Below, piece after piece: positions 1 through 6,242 of a DNA stretch of 64,000 bases. Positions within the stretch are counted from its first letter, which is position 1; every line of letters starts with the position of its first letter. A program made the translations under genes and the position numbers. This DNA comes from RBG-16-57-11 sp964503145. GTDB taxonomy: Bacteria > Chloroflexota > Anaerolineae > Anaerolineales > UBA4823. Location: the NCBI GenBank assembly GCA_964503145.1, contig CAZCYV010000003.1:62001-126000 (forward strand). The letters run 5' to 3'. The notes beneath the pieces were generated by a model. The model was not told where the DNA came from and made no database searches. It saw nothing but the letters and a program-made list of their open reading frames with translations.

Positions 1-96
1 GTGCACGGTCGCCAGCCGCCAGCGCGGCCCCAGTTCTTCGCCCTGATACAGGCCCAAAGTCAGGTTAGTATTTCCCAGATCAATGGCCAGCAACAT
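1..96 (-). CDS. coaX: Type III pantothenate kinase, N-terminal part (cut by window edge)
   Basis: Only the first 32 codons lie in the window, reading MLLAIDLGNTNLTLGLYQGE and onward. The DxGNT motif within the first ten residues is the phosphate-binding signature of the CoaX family of the ASKHA fold. CoaX phosphorylates pantothenate, the first step from pantothenate to coenzyme A. The ATG at 94-96 overlaps the last 17 bases of panC, so translation is probably coupled. Placing the kinase directly after panB, panE and panC gives one operon from ketoisovalerate to phosphopantothenate. The catalytic centre and C-terminus are outside the window. Confidence 0.88.
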   Translation of the reverse strand, partial: MLLAIDLGNTNLTLGLYQGEELGPRWRLATVH

Positions 97-940
97 CGTC
101 CGTAGCTCCTAAGATCATATTGTCGATCAGCCGCGTCTTGCCGATATAAACCGCCATCGAGAGCAAGGCGCGTCGCGGGATCGAACCCTGGATTTCGGCC
201 AGGGTGAACGGATCGGCGCATGAGGCGTACTGCAAGCGCGCCAGCGGCTCGCCCTGGATGATCTCCGTCATGATCTGGCGCAGGCGCCCGGCATCTCTCT
301 CGCCAGCCTCGAAAGCCTGGCGGGCGGCGCACAGGGCGCGATAGAGCACAGTCGCCGCACGGCGCTCTTCCGGCGTCAGATAAGTATTCCGGCTGGACAT
401 TGCCAGCCCATCCGGCTCACGCACAATCGGGCAAACCACCACCTCCAGGTTGAAATTCAGATCGCGCACCATCTGGCGGATGACCACCGCCTGCTGGGCG
501 TCCTTCTGACCGAAGTAAGCCTTGTCGGGCTGCACGGCGTTAAAGAGTTTGGCCACCACCGTCGCTACACCGCGGAAGTGTCCTGGGCGCATGCTGCCCT
601 CCAGCGGCCTGGCAACCTCTTCAACGGTGACCCAGGTCTGGTAATCCACCGGATACATCTCTTCGGCAGTAGGCGTCCAGACCAGATCAACGCCTTCCTG
701 TTCCAGCAACTGGAGATCGCGCGGCAAATCGCGCGGATACGTGGCCAGGTCCTCGTTAGGGCCAAACTGAGTCGGGTTGACAAAAATGCTCACGACAACG
801 CTGGCGCAGTCCGCCCTGGCGGCGCGCACCAGGGAAAGGTGGCCTTCATGCAAATAACCCATCGTGGGCACAAAACCCACTGGCGTGCGGAGTTCCCGAC
901 GGGCAAGGCGCAAGTCTGAAAGAGCAGTCACTGTTTTCAT
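80..940 (-). CDS. panC: Pantothenate synthetase (pantoate-beta-alanine ligase)
   Basis: The 286-residue product joins pantoate and beta-alanine using ATP through a pantoyl-adenylate, in the cytoplasm. It shows the family hallmarks: the N-terminal VPTMGYLHEGHLSLV segment with the HxGH nucleotide motif, FVNPTQFGPNEDL for pantoate binding, the RPGHFRGVATVV segment, YFGQKDAQQ, and the KMSKS-like stretch GLAMSSRNTYL. Length is normal for PanC. It starts with ATG inside a 4-base overlap with panE and ends inside coaX, as expected for a co-translated pathway operon. Nothing suggests decay. Confidence 0.97.
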   Translation of the reverse strand: MKTVTALSDLRLARRELRTPVGFVPTMGYLHEGHLSLVRAARADCASVVVSIFVNPTQFGPNEDLATYPRDLPRDLQLLEQEGVDLVWTPTAEEMYPVDYQTWVTVEEVARPLEGSMRPGHFRGVATVVAKLFNAVQPDKAYFGQKDAQQAVVIRQMVRDLNFNLEVVVCPIVREPDGLAMSSRNTYLTPEERRAATVLYRALCAARQAFEAGERDAGRLRQIMTEIIQGEPLARLQYASCADPFTLAEIQGSIPRRALLSMAVYIGKTRLIDNMILGATDDVAGH

Positions 941-1908
941 GGTGATCTCGCCTGAATTTCATCGTTTGTCGATCCCAAGGTCTGGCCCTCTCCTTCCTGA
1001 GCCAGGGCCTTCACCAGATAGAGCAAGGCGCGGTTGAGCGGTGTGGGCACATTAACCTGTTCACCCGCCCGGACGATGGCGCCGCAGATGGCGTCGATCT
1101 CCGTCGGGGCATGGCGCTGAATGTCCTGCAACATGGATGAGCGATTCGCCGCCGTGCGTCGGGCGACTGCCTCGACGGCCGCCGCTGGATCGGAGTAGGG
1201 TAAATGGATTCCCTGGGCCGCCGCCACAGCGGCGGCTTCGAGGGCAACTGCCTGCATCAACTGGCGCGCCGAAGGTCGTTCGAGCAACTCGCCGTTCAAA
1301 ACGCCCATCAACGCCGTCAGCGGGTTGATGGCGGCGTTGATCACCAGCTTGCCCCAGAGCAATCCAACGGCATCTTTGGTCGCTTCGACCCCGAAGCCCG
1401 CCCCCTGCAAGATGTCCGCCAGCGGCGGCAGGCGGGGGTGCTCGCTGAGCGTCACTCTCGCCTCGCCCACCGGTCGCACCCGCCCCGGTCCGAGCAATGT
1501 CGCGCCGGCGGTGGTAACGCCCAAAGCCGCGCGTTCGCTCCCCAGCGTCTGAACGAGCTGCTCGAAGTTACCCAGCCCATTCTGCAGGGTGAGCACCAAC
1601 CCTTCGGCATCCAGACATTCGGCCATTTGCCGGGCAACCCGGGCCGTTTGCCAGGATTTCACCAGCACCAGAGCGTAACGGACCTGGCCGCAATCCCGCG
1701 GATCGGCAACTGCGCGCACCGGGTAATATCGTCCCTGACCATCTCCCTGGATCACACCCACGCCGTCCCTTTGCAAGGCCTGCAAACCTTGCGCCCAGGT
1801 ACCCAGCATGACCACCGGCGCGTCCGAGGCGACCAGGCGCGCAGCAAACAGGCAAGCCATCGCCCCAGTGCCGACCACCAGGATCGGCTCGTTCTTACCC
1901 CTTGGCAT
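937..1908 (-). CDS. panE: 2-dehydropantoate 2-reductase
   Basis: A 323-residue ketopantoate reductase of the ApbA/PanE family, which reduces ketopantoate to pantoate with NADPH. The N-terminal Rossmann segment reads ILVVGTGAMACLFAARL (GxGxxxxxxA type). The conserved VLVKSWQT and LTLQNGLGN segments and the C-terminal helical part with KLVINAAINPLTALMGVLNG, which contains the catalytic lysine region, are all present. ATG at 1906-1908 lies inside the end of panB (14-base overlap), and the stop overlaps panC by 4 bases. The position between panB and panC matches the reaction order, so the pantothenate role is more likely than that of another ApbA-like reductase. Confidence 0.93.
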   Translation of the reverse strand: MPRGKNEPILVVGTGAMACLFAARLVASDAPVVMLGTWAQGLQALQRDGVGVIQGDGQGRYYPVRAVADPRDCGQVRYALVLVKSWQTARVARQMAECLDAEGLVLTLQNGLGNFEQLVQTLGSERAALGVTTAGATLLGPGRVRPVGEARVTLSEHPRLPPLADILQGAGFGVEATKDAVGLLWGKLVINAAINPLTALMGVLNGELLERPSARQLMQAVALEAAAVAAAQGIHLPYSDPAAAVEAVARRTAANRSSMLQDIQRHAPTEIDAICGAIVRAGEQVNVPTPLNRALLYLVKALAQEGEGQTLGSTNDEIQARSP

Positions 1909-2791
1909 GACTCACAGCATCCAAAAAAGCCTGCCACTCTGCATCGGGCATCTCGATCGAGTGTTCCTCGGCAGGGAAGAGTCGATCCTCCACGTCCAGG
2001 CGGTAGGCAGTGAAGGCGCGCGCCATCTCCGCATGCAGGTCGGCATACTTCTTGACGAACCGCGGCGTGAAGCGTTCGAACAGCCCCAACAGGTCGTGGG
2101 TGACCAAAACCTGGCCGTCGCAGCCGACGCCGGCTCCGATACCGATGGTGGGGATTTCCAGGCGCTCAGAAATCAATCGCGCCAGACGCGCAGGCAACGA
2201 TTCCAGCACGATGCTGAAGCAGCCCGCCTCCTGAAGCAACAGGGCGTCTTCGAGCAGTCGCTGGGCTGCAGCAGCTTCGCGCCCCTGTGGACGAAAGCCA
2301 CCCAACTGATGGACACTCTGCGGCGTGAGGCCCAGGTGCCCCATCACCGGGATGCCAGCATCTCGGATGGCGCGGATCGTCTCCAGCCGCTCACGGCCGC
2401 CTTCGAGCTTGACCGCATCCATGCCGGCTTCCTGAAGGAAGCGCCCGGCGTTGCGCACCGCCTCGCTGGTCGAGACCTGATAAGACATGAACGGCATATC
2501 GCCGACCAGCAAGGCGTACTGTGCGCCGCGGGCTACAGCTTTGCAATGGTGCAGCATGTCCTCCATGGTGACCGGCAACGTGTTGGGGTATCCAAGCACC
2601 ACCATCCCCAGAGAGTCGCCGACCAGGATGACATCGATGCCTGCCTGATCGATCGCCAGAGCGGTGGGGTAATCATACGCGGTGAGCATGGTGATGATCT
2701 CACCGTTTTGCTTACAGGCGCGCAACGTCTGCGTGGTGACCTTCTTGCGTTTAACAGAATTCGAGACGAGCGGGGGGGCTTCTGTGGACAT
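1895..2791 (-). CDS. panB: 3-methyl-2-oxobutanoate hydroxymethyltransferase
   Basis: The 298-residue product transfers a hydroxymethyl group from methylene-tetrahydrofolate to alpha-ketoisovalerate, giving ketopantoate, the first committed step of pantothenate synthesis. Recognisable blocks are MLTAYDYPTALAIDQAG, the metal-binding VGDSLGMVVLGYPNTLPVT, VVGDMPFMSYQ-like VGDMPFMSYQVS, KLEGG, MGHLGLTPQ, and IPTIGIGAGVGCDGQVLVTHD. Length is slightly above the usual 260-280 because of an N-terminal lead of about 20 residues. A preceding 215-base gap carries a possible sigma-70-type promoter, so panB probably heads the panB-panE-panC-coaX operon. Confidence 0.97.
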   Translation of the reverse strand: MSTEAPPLVSNSVKRKKVTTQTLRACKQNGEIITMLTAYDYPTALAIDQAGIDVILVGDSLGMVVLGYPNTLPVTMEDMLHHCKAVARGAQYALLVGDMPFMSYQVSTSEAVRNAGRFLQEAGMDAVKLEGGRERLETIRAIRDAGIPVMGHLGLTPQSVHQLGGFRPQGREAAAAQRLLEDALLLQEAGCFSIVLESLPARLARLISERLEIPTIGIGAGVGCDGQVLVTHDLLGLFERFTPRFVKKYADLHAEMARAFTAYRLDVEDRLFPAEEHSIEMPDAEWQAFLDAVSHAKG

Positions 2792-2893
2792 GGTACTCTC
2801 CTTTGGTCAGGTAGAGGCCAGAAATGAAAGTTTGGCATCTATCTCGGTTGTTATTCGCAGTCCCGGTCTTGCCTGATCCAGGCTGCAAGAGCT

Positions 2894-2922
2894 ATTATGC
2901 CCAAAGATGAGATTTTTCGCAA
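2894..2922 (-). promoter_or_regulatory. Candidate sigma-70-type promoter of the pan operon
   Basis: On the minus strand TTGCGA (2917-2922) and CATAAT (2894-2899) are separated by exactly 17 bases, giving 4/6 and 5/6 matches to consensus. The start would be near 2887, leaving a leader of about 95 bases before panB. That leader contains a short hairpin (GCCTG/CAGGC, 2871-2883). The match is by eye only. Confidence 0.45.
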
Positions 2923-3006
2923 GAGGCAATGATCTCAAGATGTCTGGACTGCCAGCGGCTGAATTTCACCACGATGAAACACCCTGCCCCAGTGAAACTG
3001 CTCCGC

Positions 3007-3738
3007 TTATGCGCTGTAACCCATGCGCGCCAGATAGGGCCCCAGCGCTTCGGTCAAGACCTGCTGCTGCTCTGGGCTCATCTTTTGACGAAAACGGCCG
3101 ATCTTGCCCTGGCTGAAATGAATGCCCCTCTGGTCCGGCTGCGCCTTCTCTGGCCGATACCGCTCGACGACCTCCGCCAGGCCCGGATTCGACCGATCCA
3201 GATGCAAAAATTCGATCAGATTGGCGACCTGCTGATCATAATGGGTCAGCAAATCCTCGTAGCGGGTGTGCAGCGCCTGTTCGCAGCGCATCCAGCCTTC
3301 CCAAACGCGCACGGAATCGAGCATAAATTCCAGCGCAGCATCGAAATCCACCAAGTGGGTGAAAGCATTCGTGCGCCCCTGTTCCAGGGCGCGACGCCCA
3401 TTTTCAATCGCCGATAGCAAAGCGTCGCGCGGGTCACGATAGATGTACGTTGGACGGATGAGGCCCATACGGATCAACGCCAGCGCAAGGGGCGTCGGCC
3501 CGGCGTGGGCCTTGATGACAAAGGTGTTGCCGAGCAAAGAAGGCGCCAGCACTGCCAGCAATCGCCGTGGGGTCAACGCGCCGATGTTGCAGTTTACTTC
3601 GGTAAGGATGTTCTGCAAATGATACCGCTGACGTATCTGGCGTGCATCTTGCGCCCCGCTGATCAGCATCAAGTCATTCGTAAGGTTGTAATACCAGCCG
3701 GAACCAGCCCGTGGCATTCCAATCGACAGAATAATCAT
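3007..3738 (-). CDS. Sulfotransferase-family protein
   Basis: A 243-residue cytoplasmic protein of the PAPS-dependent sulfotransferase superfamily. The N-terminus IILSIGMPRAGSGWYYNL resembles the 5'-phosphosulfate binding loop (normally PKSGTT, here PRAGSGW), and YIYRDPRDALLSAIENG matches the 3'-phosphate binding RDPRD segment. A basic C-terminal loop with QGKIGRFRQKMSPEQ fits the usual GxxGxW region. The acceptor cannot be told from sequence. It is transcribed divergently from the YtxH-like gene and separated from the pan operon by about 215 bases. It is shorter than, and distinct from, the three other sulfotransferases in the window. Confidence 0.8.
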   Translation of the reverse strand: MIILSIGMPRAGSGWYYNLTNDLMLISGAQDARQIRQRYHLQNILTEVNCNIGALTPRRLLAVLAPSLLGNTFVIKAHAGPTPLALALIRMGLIRPTYIYRDPRDALLSAIENGRRALEQGRTNAFTHLVDFDAALEFMLDSVRVWEGWMRCEQALHTRYEDLLTHYDQQVANLIEFLHLDRSNPGLAEVVERYRPEKAQPDQRGIHFSQGKIGRFRQKMSPEQQQVLTEALGPYLARMGYSA

Positions 3739-3745
3739 GCCCCTT

Positions 3746-3774
3746 ATTATACAATCGAAAATCTACGTTATAAT
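3746..3774. promoter_or_regulatory. Divergent promoter region with two TATAAT boxes
   Basis: On the plus strand TATAAT lies at 3769-3774, about 43 bases before the YtxH-like ATG. On the minus strand TATAAT lies at 3746-3751, only 7 bases before the sulfotransferase ATG, which would place the start of that transcript at or next to the start codon. I see no good -35 box for either. Confidence 0.4.
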
Positions 3775-3817
3775 CGTCTTGTCGAAGTCAAACACAGAAA
3801 GCGAGGCTAGGGATCCG

Positions 3818-4045
3818 ATGAGAAGCATAACCCGATTCCTGGAAGGTTTCATCCTCGGGGGGCTGGTGGGCGCGGCTATTGGGCTGCTCCTTGCGCCTTA
3901 TTCGGGCGAGGAATTGCGCACCCAGATGCAGAACGAAGCCAATCGCATTCGCGCCGAAGTCAGCCAGGCGGCGCAGCAACGCCGCGCCGAGCTAGAACAG
4001 CAGCTTGCCGCATTGCGCGCTCCGCGCAAAGCAGGCGAATCATAA
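3818..4045 (+). CDS. Small YtxH-like membrane-anchored protein
   Basis: A 75-residue protein starting MRSITRFLEGFILGG. It has a single glycine-rich hydrophobic segment (residues 8-28, ILGGLVGAAIGLLLAPYSG) followed by a charged, probably coiled-coil tail rich in Glu, Arg and Gln. The GxxxG-type hydrophobic segment ending in LLLAPxSGxELR is the YtxH/gas-vesicle-like protein pattern. The family has no firmly known function, although it is often stress-related. I chose the ATG at 3818 because TAGGGA sits just upstream as a ribosome binding site. The reading frame is open for 27 more codons upstream but these overlap the promoter. It ends just before a strong terminator hairpin. Confidence 0.75.
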   Translation: MRSITRFLEGFILGGLVGAAIGLLLAPYSGEELRTQMQNEANRIRAEVSQAAQQRRAELEQQLAALRAPRKAGES

Positions 4046-4067
4046 ATCTGCGCTTTTCGAAAAACGC

Positions 4068-4103
4068 AAGGCGCCGGGCGAAGATGCAATCACCCGGCGC
4101 CTT
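4068..4103. terminator. Bidirectional intrinsic terminator
   Basis: A perfect 11-base-pair GC-rich stem, AAGGCGCCGGG (4068-4078) and CCCGGCGCCTT (4093-4103), encloses a 14-base loop between two convergent genes. On the minus strand the stem is followed by GCGTTTTTCG, on the plus strand by GTGTTTCATTT. Both sides therefore have a T-rich tract, suggesting termination of the YtxH-like gene and of the metalloprotease unit. Confidence 0.85.
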
Positions 4104-4127
4104 GTGTTTCATTTACCGACCGCGCGC

Positions 4128-6233
4128 TCAACGGGGCAACAGGCTGATCGAGTATGGCGCAGCCTGGCGGGTAAAGCGCGTGGTGCCCGAAACCACCAGA
4201 ATGATCTCTTTCACGTCTCTGTCAAAAGTGAGCGGAATTTCCACCAGATTGCCCTGTGGGAGCGTAATCTGCTCAATGGTTGTATTGCGCCCCTGGCGGA
4301 TGAGCGCCAGGCGGAAGGTCTGGGGAAGGGCGTTTTGAATGCGCACAAAGCCTTGCGCCAGCCAGCCGCCATCGTCGTTCTCGAAATCGGTGAAATAGCC
4401 GATCTCCGGCACGGATACATCATCCAGCAAGAAGCCTTCGCCGTTCACCGCAGCATCGGTGATATATTCGAAGCGAATCTGGACTTCCTTCCCAGCAAAC
4501 TGGGAGAGATCCACTCGCTCCTGAATCCAGACCGGCCCATCGCCGCTCAGGCCATTGTAGCCCCAACCATAACTGTTGCCCGCCGGGTTGTTCGCCGTAC
4601 CCGAAGGGGTAGTCAGGATGCTCCAGTTTTCACCATCCTCCGAAGCGGTCAGATACACATAATCGTAATCTTTTTCCAGATCGTACCAGGTCCAGTAAGT
4701 CAACGTCAGTGGGCCAGACGATTCCGTGAAATCGAAGGTGCGCGTCAGCGTCATGTCCGACTCGTCGCCCTGGTTGGAATAAAACATATAGGCGCCAGAG
4801 TGCGGCTCTACCGGCAGAACACTCACCTGCTGAGCGCCCTGGAAGCGAAGGATGAACTCTCCGCGGCACCGGAGACTGACGTAGTCCACGCCATACTGCC
4901 TGACGTCGCGCTCGCCAATCTCAACAGGGCATTCTTCGACATCCTCGGTCACACCGGGTTTGGGCGCGCCCGGATAGTTGTGGTAAGTATAACGACCATC
5001 TGCGATTCTTTTGTCCTGCAAATACGAGGCAAGCACCCAATCGGCAAAGACATCATCCGCTCCAATGGGAGTGCCCGTCTGGCCGTCCTTTGCGCCCATC
5101 GACGCGAGCACCTTATCGATGCTCACCATGCCGTTGCTGGGTTCGGCAACCAGGGCCTTGGTAGCGTCCTCTCCAAAGCGATCCAGAAAATAAGCCAGAA
5201 ACAAGAAAGCAGCGCCATAATGCGCAGAGCGATTGGCGGGTTCGGAGGGCCAATCGGTGAGTTGAATATCGGGATCGTCCACATAGACGCGATCGGCGCC
5301 GCCTATGGAATAGCCATTGAGCAGCATCGCCAGATCGGAAAAGCCCTCGTTCAGCCAGGTTTCTTCATTGCGATCACGATACCAGTGGATCATATGCTGG
5401 AATTCGTGCGCCAGGACGCCGTAGGCGAATTTGCTCCCCAGGTCCAAATTATCGGCGTTGAGCAGGAACATTTCATGGCCATTCGAGTACTGGCGCACTT
5501 GTGGAAGGTACTGATCTATCGATGAAAAATACGCTGCCACCGACGCGCCCAGACCAGGGGAATAGAGGATATAAAGATGAGGATCCGCGTCCACGCCAGG
5601 GGTCCATTCCGAACCGAAGAATTCCCGATTGCGGGGATAGATCTGGCTATCGAAAGTATCAACCAGCGCCTTTACCTCGCGTTGGCTATACCGGACACTG
5701 TCCTCAACCCAGAAATAGACATGCTCGCTGATATAGGCCAGGGTGGCATTGATCTGCGAGTTCTGATTGGTATCCGTATTGGTGATCCAAAAAGAACGCC
5801 TGTCGCCCACTCGATAGGTCTCTGAGGAAAACTCCAGGTTGCGCGGCAGGTCCCGCTTGCCCTGCAACCGCCGGGCCAGATCGATCGGGTCGTTGATTGG
5901 AACCAGGGCGTTTTCGAAGGCTTGCTTGGTCTCAGCGGCCGCGCCAGAGGCCAGGATCGCTGGCTGCACCGGCGAGCCTCCCGAGACAGGGGGCGCCGCC
6001 TCCGTAGGCTGTTGCGGCGACGTCCGAACAGCCGTGGCTGTTTCGCCCGGCTCCAGAGCGCTGGTCGGGCGCTCAGTGGATTGGAGCGGTCTGCTGACTT
6101 GAGCGACGGGAGTCTCACGTGAAACGAAATAGAGATAAACCCCTAGAATGGACGGAACACAAAGGCTGCAAACGATCACCACAGCGACGGCGCAGCTTAC
6201 CAGTGACCATAAAATCTTTGAATCGTTTTTCAT
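4128..6233 (-). CDS. Secreted or membrane-anchored zinc metalloprotease with C-terminal MAM-like domain
   Basis: A 701-residue extracytoplasmic peptidase. An N-terminal hydrophobic segment (about residues 10-37) is a signal anchor, followed by a Thr/Pro-rich linker to about residue 95. The zinc motif HEFQHMIHW lies near residues 276-284, with the third-ligand region WLNEGFSDLAM about 15 residues further, as in M30/M6-type gluzincins. The last 230 residues contain a beta-rich domain with TLTYWTWYDLEKDYDYVYL and EGFLLDDVSVPE, the pattern of the immune-inhibitor-A/MAM-like C-terminal domain. I chose the ATG at 6231-6233 over the GTG at 6239 because AAAGGG sits at a good distance. The glycan genes begin 10 bases upstream, so it may be the last gene of that unit. 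Confidence 0.82.
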   Translation of the reverse strand: MKNDSKILWSLVSCAVAVVIVCSLCVPSILGVYLYFVSRETPVAQVSRPLQSTERPTSALEPGETATAVRTSPQQPTEAAPPVSGGSPVQPAILASGAAAETKQAFENALVPINDPIDLARRLQGKRDLPRNLEFSSETYRVGDRRSFWITNTDTNQNSQINATLAYISEHVYFWVEDSVRYSQREVKALVDTFDSQIYPRNREFFGSEWTPGVDADPHLYILYSPGLGASVAAYFSSIDQYLPQVRQYSNGHEMFLLNADNLDLGSKFAYGVLAHEFQHMIHWYRDRNEETWLNEGFSDLAMLLNGYSIGGADRVYVDDPDIQLTDWPSEPANRSAHYGAAFLFLAYFLDRFGEDATKALVAEPSNGMVSIDKVLASMGAKDGQTGTPIGADDVFADWVLASYLQDKRIADGRYTYHNYPGAPKPGVTEDVEECPVEIGERDVRQYGVDYVSLRCRGEFILRFQGAQQVSVLPVEPHSGAYMFYSNQGDESDMTLTRTFDFTESSGPLTLTYWTWYDLEKDYDYVYLTASEDGENWSILTTPSGTANNPAGNSYGWGYNGLSGDGPVWIQERVDLSQFAGKEVQIRFEYITDAAVNGEGFLLDDVSVPEIGYFTDFENDDGGWLAQGFVRIQNALPQTFRLALIRQGRNTTIEQITLPQGNLVEIPLTFDRDVKEIILVVSGTTRFTRQAAPYSISLLPR

Positions 6234-6242
6234 GCGCACCCT

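Noticed and set aside
1204..2827. Two long plus-strand open frames (269 and 339 codons) opposite the pan genes
   Set aside because: Both are antisense to panB and panE, which have complete family motifs. The translations are rich in Arg, Gln and His and resemble nothing.
4068..4103. Interpreting the GC-rich palindrome as a repeat element
   Set aside because: It lies between convergent genes with T-rich flanks on both sides and is better explained as a bidirectional terminator.
4005..5525. A 506-codon open frame on the plus strand
   Set aside because: It lies wholly antisense to the metalloprotease, whose HExxH motif, signal anchor and MAM-like domain are convincing. The plus-strand product has no recognisable domain and reads as a codon-bias shadow.
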